From Clostridia bacterium (GTDB taxonomy: Bacteria; Bacillota; Clostridia; Oscillospirales; CAG-382), in contig JAFYUZ010000048.1 of NCBI GenBank assembly GCA_017549365.1, positions 1-64,000 of the forward strand: a stretch of DNA of 64,000 nt, in the 5' to 3' direction. The notes beneath the pieces are model-generated. The model did no database searches and was not told where the DNA came from. It worked only from the letters and a program-made list of their open reading frames with translations. A program made the position numbers and the translations under genes. Below, in pieces: positions 32,851 to 42,349 of this stretch; the stretch's first letter is position 1; the number at the start of each line of letters is the position of its first letter.

Positions 32851-35235
32851 ATGATTTCAAAAATTCCTACTCCCGAAAGCTTTTTTGGCTTTGTTCCCGG
32901 CGCCGACAGAAAAATGATCCGTTGGGACAGGCTTTGTGAATATTATGACACCTTAAATACCCTGTCCGACAGAATGGTTATTGAAGAAGCAGGCCTTTCC
33001 AGCGAGGGAAACAGATTTATTTTTATCTACGTTTCTTCTCCCGAAAATATAAAAAATCTCGAAAAATACCGCGAGATCTCCGAAAAGCTTGCCGACCCCG
33101 AAGGACTTTCGGAAGACGAGATATCGGCTCTTTGCGACGAGGGAAAAGTCGTTTGTATGCAACAGTACGGGCTTCATTCCAATGAGGTTGGCGGACCGCA
33201 GATGGTGCCGATAATGTTGCACGAGCTTGTTGCGGGCGAATCCGAAAAAATAAGCAGGATTCTTGACAACGTTATCTTTATCATCGCTCCCTGCAGTGAG
33301 CCTGACGGCGAGATAGTTTTTACCGATTATTACAACAAACATCTCGGCACAGAGTGCGAGGGCACGGTTTCGCCTTTTCTTCGCCACAACTGGGCAGGAC
33401 ATTCCAACAACCGCGACGGCGTCCGCGAGATAGTGCGCGAATCGCAACACATAAACGACGTTCTTGTGCGCAGATGGCATCCGCAGGTGTTCCAGGATCA
33501 TCATCACCAATGTCCGTGGGAAGACCGCATGACCATTGCCCCCAACACCGACCCGTATTTTGACCCCATCTGTCCGCTCGTTATCAGAGAGGCGGGACTT
33601 TACGGCGCATATATGGCGCAGGCTTTGTCGGCGGCGGGAAGAAAGGGAGTTGTTACGGGCGGAGATTTTTTTGACGGCTTCAACATTTCTTCCTATTCCG
33701 AATTTGCCAAGATACACAACACCGCGGGAATGCTCACAGAAAACGCCGACGTAAGCATAGCAACCCCCGTTACCATAGGAAAAGAGCTTCTTTCGGGTTG
33801 TTATCTGAAGCCCAGCGTCCACTGCCCCGACCCATGGGAGGGCGGCGAATGGCACCTTTCGGACATTGTGGATCAGATGCACATTGCTTCTGTGGCTCTG
33901 CTCGAATATCTTTCGATGCACCGCAGGGAAACTCTTGCGTGTATGGCGCAGAAGGCAAAGCTTCAGACCGAAAGAGGAAAGAACAGCGCCGACAAGTTCT
34001 ATATAATCCCACCCGATCAGCACGATCGCTCGGCATCAGAGGTGCTTTTGAAGCTTTTGCACAAGCAGGGCATAAAAATGTATGCATCGACCGAAATGTT
34101 CCGCGCAGGAAGCGCGTATTTTCCAAAGGGCACGGTGGTGGTGCCCGCGGCACAGCCGAAATATGCGGCGGTGATGGCGTATCTTCACAAAAATCCCTAC
34201 ACGGTTATTCCGTCAAGGCTTCGTCCCGACGGCTCGCAGAGGATCTCTGATTCGGCAAACGTCAGCTTTGCCCTTTGCATGGGGGTTGAGGTTTTGACGT
34301 GCGGTGAGGATATTGACAAGGCGATACTTGAAAAATTTCTTCCCGATGACCGCGTGGAATGTATCATGTCGCCCTTCGGATATGACGGAACGCGTGACAA
34401 GATAAACCTTCCGCTTTCGGCTTGCGAAAACCTCAGCTATAAGCACGCAAATCTTTTGCTTGCCTCGGGCAAAAAGCTTTTCAGAAACGAGGCGGGAGAT
34501 TTCACCGAAAACGAGGGAACTTCTGTGCGCAGATCGCGCATCGGACTTTTGAAAAAGAGTGCCACCTGGAACGAGGAAGAGGGCTTTACAAGAAGCCTTC
34601 TGAAAATGTATTCGTTTGATTTCAGAATATTGCTTGACAAGGAGATCCGCGAAAACGGCGTGCCGCAGGATATCGACGTTGTGATAATCCCGGGGGACGA
34701 CGACGGCTCGCTTTCGGCGGGGGATGTGCGCAATATGAAAATGCCGATCGAGTTTCACTCGGGGCTCGGAAGCGCGGGCGCTGCCGCTTTGCAAAAATTT
34801 GTAAACAGCGGCGGACGGCTTGTGGCGTGGGAAAAAACCTGCTCGTACGTCAACCGTGTTTTCAACCTTGGTATAAATATTCCAAACTGTTCCCGTGCCG
34901 AGCTTTCCACCAACGGTTCGGTGCTGAAGGGCGAGATAAAAGCCGACAGACTCACCCGCGGAATGCCGAAAAAATTCAATCTTACCCACAATGACGGCCC
35001 CATGCTTTTGCCCACCGACAGAAACGGAACGGTTCAGGTGATAGCACGGCTTGACGGCGAAAAAACTTTTGTAAACGGTTATGTCAGAGGGGAAGATCGG
35101 CTTTGCGGAACCCCCTGTGTTCTGCGTGCCGCAAGGGGAGAGGGCGAGATAATCCTTTATAGCTTCAACCCCGAATTCCGCAATCAGAACGACAGCACCT
35201 TCAAGCTTTTGTTCAACGCGCTTTACGAAGAATAA
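32851..35235 (+). CDS. M14-family zinc carboxypeptidase-like protein, large
   Basis: A 794-residue protein whose first 350 residues form an M14 peptidase domain. The H-x-x-E zinc pair is H109/E112 in YGLHSNEVGG, and a histidine run (217-219, QDHHHQ) may supply the third ligand. The C-terminal half holds Rossmann-like and beta-rich segments (VVVPAAQPKYAAVMAY; DVVIIPGDDDG; LQKFVNSGGRLVAWEK) of the glutamine-amidotransferase-like fold often seen after such peptidases. No signal peptide, so probably cytoplasmic cleavage of imported peptides or amino-sugar amides. GGAG precedes the start. Monocistronic. Confidence 0.78.
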   Translation: MISKIPTPESFFGFVPGADRKMIRWDRLCEYYDTLNTLSDRMVIEEAGLSSEGNRFIFIYVSSPENIKNLEKYREISEKLADPEGLSEDEISALCDEGKVVCMQQYGLHSNEVGGPQMVPIMLHELVAGESEKISRILDNVIFIIAPCSEPDGEIVFTDYYNKHLGTECEGTVSPFLRHNWAGHSNNRDGVREIVRESQHINDVLVRRWHPQVFQDHHHQCPWEDRMTIAPNTDPYFDPICPLVIREAGLYGAYMAQALSAAGRKGVVTGGDFFDGFNISSYSEFAKIHNTAGMLTENADVSIATPVTIGKELLSGCYLKPSVHCPDPWEGGEWHLSDIVDQMHIASVALLEYLSMHRRETLACMAQKAKLQTERGKNSADKFYIIPPDQHDRSASEVLLKLLHKQGIKMYASTEMFRAGSAYFPKGTVVVPAAQPKYAAVMAYLHKNPYTVIPSRLRPDGSQRISDSANVSFALCMGVEVLTCGEDIDKAILEKFLPDDRVECIMSPFGYDGTRDKINLPLSACENLSYKHANLLLASGKKLFRNEAGDFTENEGTSVRRSRIGLLKKSATWNEEEGFTRSLLKMYSFDFRILLDKEIRENGVPQDIDVVIIPGDDDGSLSAGDVRNMKMPIEFHSGLGSAGAAALQKFVNSGGRLVAWEKTCSYVNRVFNLGINIPNCSRAELSTNGSVLKGEIKADRLTRGMPKKFNLTHNDGPMLLPTDRNGTVQVIARLDGEKTFVNGYVRGEDRLCGTPCVLRAARGEGEIILYSFNPEFRNQNDSTFKLLFNALYEE

Positions 35236-35238
35236 ACG

Positions 35239-35271
35239 AAAAAATACCACCCTTTTCGGGTGGTATTTTTT
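35239..35271. terminator. Bidirectional terminator, M14 peptidase / Ddh
   Basis: AAAAAATACCACCC (35239-35252) and GGGTGGTATTTTTT (35258-35271). Confidence 0.9.
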
Positions 35272-35274
35272 ATA

Positions 35275-36258
35275 TCAAAGCAGATTTTTAATGATCTCTT
35301 CTCTCGGCTTATCCGAAAGGTAAAAAGGCGGAACGTCAAAAACCGTCTTGCCGCCGCACATACCCTCGCAGTTCATGCGATAGGCGGCGCGGGCGTATGC
35401 CACAAGAACGCTGGCGGTAAATTCGGGGTTGGAATCGAGCTTTAAGCTATATTCGATGACGTGGGTATTTTCAAGCTCTTTGCCCGTTTTTCCGCTGCGG
35501 ATAACAAAACCGCCGTGGGGAATGCCCGCATGGTCGCGCTTAAGCTCTTCCATGCTGATAAAATGTACCGTGGTATCGTATTCGTCAAAATAGTTTTTCA
35601 TGGTGACGATCTCTTTTTCGATCCTTGCCTTGTCGGCGCCTTCTTTTGCCACAACAAAGCATTCACGGGTGTGCTTCTGGCGTGCCGAAAGGTCGGGAGC
35701 TTCGCCGCGGCGGACAGAATCAAGAGCAGACTGCACGGGAATGGTGTATTGCTTTGCATCAAGCACGCCGTCGATGCGTCTGATGGCGTCCGAATGTCCT
35801 TGGCTTACGCCCTTGCCCCAAAAAGTATAGCTTGCGCCGTCCACGAGGATGCTTTCTGCATAAAGGCGGTTGAGCGAGAACATTCCGGGATCCCAGCCCA
35901 CAGAGATTATGCCGATCTTGCCGCCCAGCTTTGCGGCTTTGTCAACGTTTGCAAGGTGATCGGGGATGTTTTTGTGGGTGTCGAAGCTGTCTATTACGTT
36001 AAAATGTTCTGCCATGGCAGGGGTCTGCACGGGAAGGTCTGTGGCACTGCCTCCGCACATAATAAGCACGTCTATTTCGTCCTTGTGTTCAAGCACTGTG
36101 TCTGCGTGGTAAACGGGAGTTTCTCCGAAAACGGTTTTTACGCTTGCGGGATCGCGGCGGGTGAAAACGCACGAAAGGGTCATGTCGGCGTTCTGCTTTA
36201 TGGCACATTCGGCACCGCGTGCAAGGTTTCCGTATCCGTAAAGTCCAATCTTTATCAT
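35275..36258 (-). CDS. ddh: meso-Diaminopimelate D-dehydrogenase
   Basis: A 327-residue NADPH enzyme that makes meso-diaminopimelate from tetrahydrodipicolinate and ammonia in one step, for lysine and peptidoglycan. N-terminal Rossmann motif IGLYGYGNLARGAE, substrate-region motifs FDTHKNIPDHL, VGWDPGMFSLNRL, TFWGKGVSQGHSDAIRRI, and C-terminal NPEFTASVLVAYARAAYRM. Full length. AGGAGTGAT precedes the start. Confidence 0.93.
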   Translation of the reverse strand: MIKIGLYGYGNLARGAECAIKQNADMTLSCVFTRRDPASVKTVFGETPVYHADTVLEHKDEIDVLIMCGGSATDLPVQTPAMAEHFNVIDSFDTHKNIPDHLANVDKAAKLGGKIGIISVGWDPGMFSLNRLYAESILVDGASYTFWGKGVSQGHSDAIRRIDGVLDAKQYTIPVQSALDSVRRGEAPDLSARQKHTRECFVVAKEGADKARIEKEIVTMKNYFDEYDTTVHFISMEELKRDHAGIPHGGFVIRSGKTGKELENTHVIEYSLKLDSNPEFTASVLVAYARAAYRMNCEGMCGGKTVFDVPPFYLSDKPREEIIKNLL

Positions 36259-36289
36259 TCATATCACTCCTATTGATTTTTACCTTATA

Positions 36290-36318
36290 AGAATAATACT
36301 TTTGAGGCTTTTTGTCAA
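36290..36318 (-). promoter_or_regulatory. Promoter of ddh
   Basis: On the minus strand TTGACA (plus 36313-36318), 17-base spacer, TATTCT (plus 36290-36295). Confidence 0.7.
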
Positions 36319-36381
36319 TTGCCTTTTATAAATTTTTATTGCGTATTTTGAGAAAATTTTCAAAAACCGCAGGCAAAATCG

Positions 36382-36535
36382 CGAACAGAAGTTTACAAAA
36401 CACGAACAAAAGTTATAAATAAACATCTAAAATGCATAAAAAGACGGCAAAAACGAAAAAAATATCTAAAAAACAGAACATTTATTCTTGACAAATGTTC
36501 GATAACGTGCTATTATGTTATCGAACAAAAATTCG
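36382..36535 (+). promoter_or_regulatory. SOS-type control region of the Y-family polymerase gene
   Basis: Promoter TTGACA (36488-36493), 17-base spacer, TATTAT (36511-36516). A perfect 11-bp inverted repeat, TGTTCGATAAC (36496-36506)/GTTATCGAACA (36517-36527), frames the -10. CGAACAAAAATTCG (36522-36535) matches the Gram-positive LexA box CGAACNNNNGTTCG but for one base. Two partial boxes lie upstream: CGAACAGAAGTTT (36382-36394) and CGAACAAAAGTT (36403-36414). Confidence 0.75.
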
Positions 36536-36561
36536 CAGTGTTTGTGATGCGGAGGGACAAA

Positions 36562-37866
36562 ATGATTTCTGAAAGATATGTGACGTGCGCCGAATATTCA
36601 TCGGGCAGGGGAATAAACGCAGGCCGGGTGGTGTTGCACGCCGATCTCAACAACTTTTTTGCTTCGGTGGAGTGTGCAAATTCGCCCGACAGGTCGCTTT
36701 TGCAAAAACCGGTTGCCGTCTGCGGAAGCAGAGAGCTTCGCCACGGCATTGTGCTGGCAAAAAACGAAAAGGCAAAATTTTACGGCGTGAAAACGGGCGA
36801 GACCATATCGGATGCCCTTAAAAAATGCCCGTCGCTTGTGATACTTTCTGCCCACTACGACCTTTATATGCAATATTCTCGGGCGGCACGCGATATATAC
36901 CTGCGCTATACCGACAAGGTGGAGCCCTTTGGCATGGACGAGGCGTGGATAGAGCTTTCCGACTGCCGCGAGATCAGAAGTATTTCCGACGGTGCGCGTG
37001 TTGCCGACGAGATACGAAACGCCATAAAAAAAGAGCTTGGCGTAACCGCGTCGGTCGGGGTTTCGGACAACAAGGTTTTTGCAAAGCTCGGCTCGGACTA
37101 CAAAAAACCCGATGCCACCACTGTTTTTTCACCAGCCGAGTACGAAGGGGTGATATCAAAGCTTCCCGTTTCGGACATTCTTTTTGCTGGACGCAGTACC
37201 TGTGCCCGTCTGCGAAGCTACGGCATTACCACAATAGGCCAGGCGGCGGGCAAGGACGAATATTTTATGAAAGCGATACTCGGAAAAAACGGGCTTACCC
37301 TGCGAAGCTTTTGCAGGGGGGAGGACACGTCGCCCGTGGCGTATTTCGGGTCTGCACCCGATGCAAAATCCGTGGGAAATTCCACCACGCCGCCGAAGGA
37401 TATTTCAAGCTTTCTTGAAGCAAAGCTTATTCTCTCGTCGCTGTGCGACACGGTGTGCTCGCGTCTGCGTGCCGAAAAGCTGAAATGCCGCGGAATAAAA
37501 ATGCATTTTCGCCTTACCGATCTGCAATTGTTCGAGCGGCAGATGCCGCTGGGGTTTTGCACCAGCAGTGCGCGGGATATGCTGGCTTTTGCGTGTATGC
37601 TTCTTGCAAAAAGTGTGGATCTTACCAAGACTCCTTTGCGCTCGATCGGTGTGTGTGCCATAAATCTTGCACCTGCCGACGGATTGTGTCAGATGTCGCT
37701 TTTTCCCGAGGATTCGGGAAGAAAGGATATTATCGATTCGACGGTCGATCGCATACGCGGACGGTTTGGTTTTTCAAAAATATCCACCAACGCCCTTTCG
37801 CTGTGCGACACCGAAATGCTGGGAAAGATAGAGCGCGGATATGAGGTTTTTACACATCTGAGATAA
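36562..37866 (+). CDS. Y-family DNA polymerase (DinB/UmuC type)
   Basis: A 434-residue translesion polymerase with palm motifs HADLNNFFASVE and PFGMDEAWIEL (catalytic Asp/Glu), finger LAKNEKAKFYGVKTGE, helix-hairpin-helix region ARLRSYGITTIGQAAG, a little-finger domain, and a clamp-binding motif QMSLF near the C-terminus. It copies past DNA damage during the SOS response, in agreement with the upstream LexA-like boxes. The start at 36562 is set by GGAGGG 4 bases upstream; a longer GTG reading from 36538 covers that site. Confidence 0.9.
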   Translation: MISERYVTCAEYSSGRGINAGRVVLHADLNNFFASVECANSPDRSLLQKPVAVCGSRELRHGIVLAKNEKAKFYGVKTGETISDALKKCPSLVILSAHYDLYMQYSRAARDIYLRYTDKVEPFGMDEAWIELSDCREIRSISDGARVADEIRNAIKKELGVTASVGVSDNKVFAKLGSDYKKPDATTVFSPAEYEGVISKLPVSDILFAGRSTCARLRSYGITTIGQAAGKDEYFMKAILGKNGLTLRSFCRGEDTSPVAYFGSAPDAKSVGNSTTPPKDISSFLEAKLILSSLCDTVCSRLRAEKLKCRGIKMHFRLTDLQLFERQMPLGFCTSSARDMLAFACMLLAKSVDLTKTPLRSIGVCAINLAPADGLCQMSLFPEDSGRKDIIDSTVDRIRGRFGFSKISTNALSLCDTEMLGKIERGYEVFTHLR

Positions 37867-37873
37867 TGGCGTG

Positions 37874-40168
37874 TCACACCACCTTCACCGCTGCGCAGGT
37901 CATATCGTCTTCGCGCAGGTTTATTTTTTTCGCTTTGGAAATTATTCTGTCGCACAGCCGCGACGGGTCGTCGTTTGTATCCTGCGCCAACATTTCGCAC
38001 AGCCAGGGCGCGTCGTCGGATGATTGCACTATGCCGTCGGACAGCATCAGCACGGTATCGCCTTTTTCAAGAGAAAATTTTGTGCTTTCGGCGCAGAAAG
38101 AGCGGACAATTCCTGCGGGCGGAGTACACGAGGCGATTTTATAAAGCTTTGAGGCGCGGACGATGTATGCAGGGGCGGCACCTGCTTTGATAAAGGCGGC
38201 ATCCCCCGAAAGAAGATCTATTTCAAGAAGATCGACGGTGGCAAAGCTTTCGTCGTTTTTGGACAAAAGAAGATTATTAAGCATTTCAAGGGTTACGGTT
38301 TTGTGGGTGCCGGTGGTCAGAAGCTTTTCGAGAAAAATAGACGTCAGGCGCGAGGTCAGAGCGGCGCTTCTGCCGCTTCCCATGCCGTCGGAAATAAGGG
38401 CGTAAAAGAAATCCTCGTCGCTTTCAAAAAAATTGACACTGTCGCCGTTTACTCCATGTCCGCCTTTGGCACAGGCGCATCGGGCGTATTCCAGCTTTAT
38501 TTTTCGCGCCCGTTTCATCCGCATAGTCATGCCGTCGCCGCAAGCGATATATTCGGGCTCGCCGAAAAAACAGTCGCATTTTTCGCTCATATACCGCGCA
38601 AGCTCTGCAGACGTGCAGGGGAATTTGTCAAGCACCACCCCGTTTACGTCCACCGTTTTCATCCGCGTGCCATAGGCTTTTACCGACGAAAATCTGATGC
38701 CTATTGCCGCAAGGGCGCATCTTGCTTTTTCTTCGAGTATCGGGTCTTTGGTCGTGTCGGCCTTTTCTTTTTGAGACGTGTATTTTATAAGTCTTGCCAT
38801 ACTGCTGTACTCCGATGCGAGAATTTCTGTTTTGTTATCGCGAAAGCGGTCGCTTATCATCTGTGCATACCCGTCGTTCAGTTTTTCAACCGTTGTTGAA
38901 AGCTTTATGCAACTTTCGGCGTATTTATCGGGAAGATCGCTTTTTTTAAGTCCGCCCGACAAAAGCCGCTCGCAGATGATATCCTCGACGTTTTCTTTTT
39001 CGTAAAGCCGTCTGCTGTAACATTTTTCATACATAGCACAGCTTGCGCAGACTGAAAGCAGTGTTTTTTGCACCTCTTGCCGCGTTTCGTATTCGGTGGG
39101 ATATTTCAGCTTGTCCGAAACGTTGTATACCATATCCGAAATAGAAGAAAAGGCGTGGGAGATCTTTTCGTATTTTGTATTTTTAAAAGGCGCCGTCGGA
39201 AAAAGTAAAGAGCGGTTTTCAAATATTCTTGGCATAAGGGAAGATACGGGATAAAAAACGACACATCCCAAAAGAGCGCCGAAAAAATATTTTTCAAATC
39301 CATTTTCAAAAAGCAAAAGACCGATAACCGAAAAAAGCGCAAAGAAGCAGGATATGCACTGCGCTTTTTTTCTTTTGTCGCACATTCCCGAGGCAAACGC
39401 GGCAATTCCCACAGGAAGTGCAAGGGCGGCGCTCAAGGTGTTTCCCGTGCAGGCAACGCCGCAGATGATGCCAAGCAAAAGCCCGTGCACACTGTCGCCC
39501 ATGATCGAAGAAAAAAGGGTTATGACGGCAGAAAAAAACATGGCGGTCGAAAAAAATTCAAGGTCGGCAAACGACAGGGCAAAAACAAAGATAAAGGCGG
39601 TGGCGCAGAAAGAGCCGTTTACCGAAAGAGCGCCGCCTTTGGGCAACGATTTCGGGAACGCCGAAGATATGGCAAAGGTTACGGCAGGAAGACAGACGGC
39701 GTAAAACACGCCTGCCAGGACGCATTGCTTGCTGAATCCGCTAATACTTGCCGCCACTAGAGCGCAAAGCAGAGAAAGAGCCGACGAAAAAAACAGCTTT
39801 CGATGCCTTTTTTCGTTGAAATTGTACGAGCTTGAAAACGCCCGTGCAAAAAAGGCAATGGTGTTTACGGCAAAGGCAGGGGCTGCGCCGTAAGGGTAGG
39901 TGACACAGGCAAGGCTTGCGCCGATATATGAAAAAAAGCAGTTTTTTCCCGCGGCAAAAACAAGGGCGGTGCCACAGGGATATATGCCGAAAGGAAATTT
40001 TGCACAGCCGAGGATAAACCCACAAACGGCGTGGAAAAAAGCAGAAAGAAACGGCGCGCTTTTTGAACTTCTTTTTTCATCGGCGGATTTTTGCCGCAGG
40101 GGGATGTATTTGCGCGGCAAACGGCTTTGTATGCTTTCTTTTGCCTTTGTTGTGACCTTTGACGGCAT
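37874..40168 (-). CDS. spoIIE: Stage II sporulation protein E
   Basis: The 764-residue protein has about ten hydrophobic segments in residues 45-320, a central region with Cys pairs (SVCASCAMYEKC), and a C-terminal PP2C-type phosphatase (ISDGMGSGRSAALTSRL; LLSKNDESFATVDLLEIDL; LMLSDGIVQS; REDDMTCAAVKV). In sporulation it sits at the polar septum and dephosphorylates SpoIIAA to switch on sigma-F in the forespore. It is convergent with the polymerase gene, leaving 7 bases between stops and no terminator. Confidence 0.92.
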   Translation of the reverse strand: MPSKVTTKAKESIQSRLPRKYIPLRQKSADEKRSSKSAPFLSAFFHAVCGFILGCAKFPFGIYPCGTALVFAAGKNCFFSYIGASLACVTYPYGAAPAFAVNTIAFFARAFSSSYNFNEKRHRKLFFSSALSLLCALVAASISGFSKQCVLAGVFYAVCLPAVTFAISSAFPKSLPKGGALSVNGSFCATAFIFVFALSFADLEFFSTAMFFSAVITLFSSIMGDSVHGLLLGIICGVACTGNTLSAALALPVGIAAFASGMCDKRKKAQCISCFFALFSVIGLLLFENGFEKYFFGALLGCVVFYPVSSLMPRIFENRSLLFPTAPFKNTKYEKISHAFSSISDMVYNVSDKLKYPTEYETRQEVQKTLLSVCASCAMYEKCYSRRLYEKENVEDIICERLLSGGLKKSDLPDKYAESCIKLSTTVEKLNDGYAQMISDRFRDNKTEILASEYSSMARLIKYTSQKEKADTTKDPILEEKARCALAAIGIRFSSVKAYGTRMKTVDVNGVVLDKFPCTSAELARYMSEKCDCFFGEPEYIACGDGMTMRMKRARKIKLEYARCACAKGGHGVNGDSVNFFESDEDFFYALISDGMGSGRSAALTSRLTSIFLEKLLTTGTHKTVTLEMLNNLLLSKNDESFATVDLLEIDLLSGDAAFIKAGAAPAYIVRASKLYKIASCTPPAGIVRSFCAESTKFSLEKGDTVLMLSDGIVQSSDDAPWLCEMLAQDTNDDPSRLCDRIISKAKKINLREDDMTCAAVKVV

Positions 40169-40337
40169 TGATCTTACACTTCCTTTGTTTTTGATATTGG
40201 CAAAAATCGGTAAATTTTTCTATGGCTATATTATATGGCGCGCTTTGTGAGAAAAAGGTCGAAAGCAGTAGCCTGCTTGACTTTTTTTGTACGGAATGAT
40301 ATAATCAAGAAAACTCTACTTTGTCGCGGAGGCGCAG

Positions 40338-41291
40338 ATGAAAATGAAGAGCAACATGGTGATCCATCCCGACGAGCTGTCAAAAAGATGGATCGACAGA
40401 CTGGCGGATGCGGGAATTGAAGTTTTGGGCATACATCCGTGGGGCGGCACGAAAGCGACCGAGTCGCTGAAAAATCTTGCGGAGCTTGTAAAAACAGACG
40501 GATTTCGAAAGCTTATCGATTATGCAGAGAGTCGCGGACTTGAAATAGAATACGAACTGCACGCGGCAGGCTACCTTATGCCGAGAGAACTTTTTGACAC
40601 CCACCCCGAATATTTCAGAATGAACGCCGACGGCAAAAGGACGAATGACAGCAATTTTTGTGTTTCAAACGGTGAGGCTCTTGACATTTTTGCCCGCAAT
40701 GCGGCACAGCTTGCCCTTTCGCTGTACAAAAGTTGTAACAGGTTTTACTTTTGGATGGATGACGGACACGATCTCGGATGTTTTTGTCCCGAATGTCAAA
40801 AGCTTTCGGCATCCGACCGTCAGATGCTTGTGATAAACAGAATGCTTTTTGAAATACGAAAGCATATTCCAAACGCACAGATGGCGTATCTTGCGTATAT
40901 GGACACGGTCGTACCACCAAAAAATATAGCCCCCTGCGACGGAGTTTTTCTTGAATACGCCCCCTTTGAAAAATATACGGCAAAAGGGGAGAACGCCCAA
41001 AATCTTATCGAACGCGAGAAAAAAATGATTGCACCGCTTGCGGAATACTTTGGAAACGGTCAGAAAAAGGTGCTTGAATATTGGTATGACAACTCGCTTT
41101 TTTCGGGCTGGAAAAAGCCGCCGTCAAAATTTGTTCCCGATGTTTGCGCTATGGAAAAAGATATGGATGAGTATCGCAAAATGGGATTTGACGTTGTTTG
41201 CACCTTTGCCTGCTTTTTGGGCGAGGATTACGAAGAGCTTCACGGCGACTTTGACATAACCCCCTTCGCGGAATGTGCAAAAAAGTACTGA
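40338..41291 (+). CDS. TIM-barrel-like protein (DUF4838-like), first gene of the glycan operon
   Basis: The 317-residue protein reads as a glycosidase-type barrel: WIDRLADAGIEVLGIHPWGG, GLEIEYELHAAGYLMPRELF, FYFWMDDGHDLGCFCPECQKLS, AQMAYLAYMDTVVPP, GVFLEYAPFEKY. The acidic WMDDG strand end followed by a C-x-C-x2-C cluster is typical of the uncharacterised DUF4838 barrel. No signal peptide. GGAGG precedes the start. The operon runs to 46502 with short gaps. Confidence 0.6.
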   Translation: MKMKSNMVIHPDELSKRWIDRLADAGIEVLGIHPWGGTKATESLKNLAELVKTDGFRKLIDYAESRGLEIEYELHAAGYLMPRELFDTHPEYFRMNADGKRTNDSNFCVSNGEALDIFARNAAQLALSLYKSCNRFYFWMDDGHDLGCFCPECQKLSASDRQMLVINRMLFEIRKHIPNAQMAYLAYMDTVVPPKNIAPCDGVFLEYAPFEKYTAKGENAQNLIEREKKMIAPLAEYFGNGQKKVLEYWYDNSLFSGWKKPPSKFVPDVCAMEKDMDEYRKMGFDVVCTFACFLGEDYEELHGDFDITPFAECAKKY

Positions 41292-41336
41292 TACATAAGC
41301 CCGATACACAAAAAATGTTCAAAAAGGAGAACTTAC

Positions 41337-42305
41337 ATGGATCGTATTGAAGAAATTTTGAATAAAAAAGTATATCCCAAAAAGCCCGTTATAAGAAAGC
41401 TTGGAACGATATCCTGCAACTGTATCGTCGAAACGACACCGATAGTTTACCGCGGAGAGCTTTACCGTTTTGAGGTTGTGCGCAGAAAAAGCTTTACTTC
41501 CGAAACTACGGTATCGTGGCGGGACGTTGACGACAGCCCGTGTCTTCGCTTTGTAAACGTAAGAACCAACACCGCCACCCCTTTGTTTGCCGAGGATCAC
41601 ACCTTTGGTTTTCCCTTTGTTGTGGACGACACCATGTACGTGGTGACGGGAAAAGGCAAAGAATGGGGCGCAGACACCCTGACGTTTATGCGCTCGGACA
41701 ATCTTGTTGACTGGGAGACCTATCACGAGCTTACCCTGCCGGGCTTTAAGATCTACAACATGAATATTGCGAAAAAAGACGGCATATACACCCTTATGAT
41801 AGAGATAAGCGAGCCTGCCGACGAGTGCGGACCGCACCCCTATACCTTCCGCTTCTTGCAGTCCTGCGATATGACAAACTGGACTCTTACCCCGAAGGAA
41901 TGTGTATTCCAAAAAGACCGTTATGCAGGTTCTCCCGCACTTTACACATTGGACGACGATCCCTACTATTACGTTTTGTATCTCGAAGGATATCCGATGT
42001 GTTGTTATGCAAACTGCATTGCCCGCTCTAAGGATCTTATAAACTGGGAATACAGCCTGCTGAATCCCGTTCTTATGTACGACGAATACGAGGACAAGAA
42101 GATCGCCTCCCCCTTCCTTACCGAAAAAGACCGTGCGCTTATAGATGCTGCTCTTGATATAAACAACAGCGACATGGAGATCTGCGAATTTTTGGGCAGA
42201 ACCATCATTTATTACAGCTGGGGCGATCAGTTGGGACACGAATTTCTTGCCGAGGCGTGCTATGAAGGTACGATGAAAGAGTTTTTGCAGGGATTTTTTG
42301 AATAA
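41337..42305 (+). CDS. Five-bladed beta-propeller glycosidase-like protein (GH43/GH32-type fold)
   Basis: A 322-residue protein whose repeated blade motifs (YRGELYRFEVVRRKSF, HTFGFPFVVDDTMYVV, DNLVDWETYHELTL, KDGIYTLMIEISEP, SKDLINWEYSL) indicate the propeller fold of GH43-like enzymes. The canonical RDP/EGP acid motifs are not evident, so it may be a distant or non-hydrolytic member. GGAGAA precedes the start. Cytoplasmic. Confidence 0.6.
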   Translation: MDRIEEILNKKVYPKKPVIRKLGTISCNCIVETTPIVYRGELYRFEVVRRKSFTSETTVSWRDVDDSPCLRFVNVRTNTATPLFAEDHTFGFPFVVDDTMYVVTGKGKEWGADTLTFMRSDNLVDWETYHELTLPGFKIYNMNIAKKDGIYTLMIEISEPADECGPHPYTFRFLQSCDMTNWTLTPKECVFQKDRYAGSPALYTLDDDPYYYVLYLEGYPMCCYANCIARSKDLINWEYSLLNPVLMYDEYEDKKIASPFLTEKDRALIDAALDINNSDMEICEFLGRTIIYYSWGDQLGHEFLAEACYEGTMKEFLQGFFE

Positions 42306-42349
42306 AAGTATATAACGTTTTTTTTGATTTGAGAGAGGAAGTTAACGAA

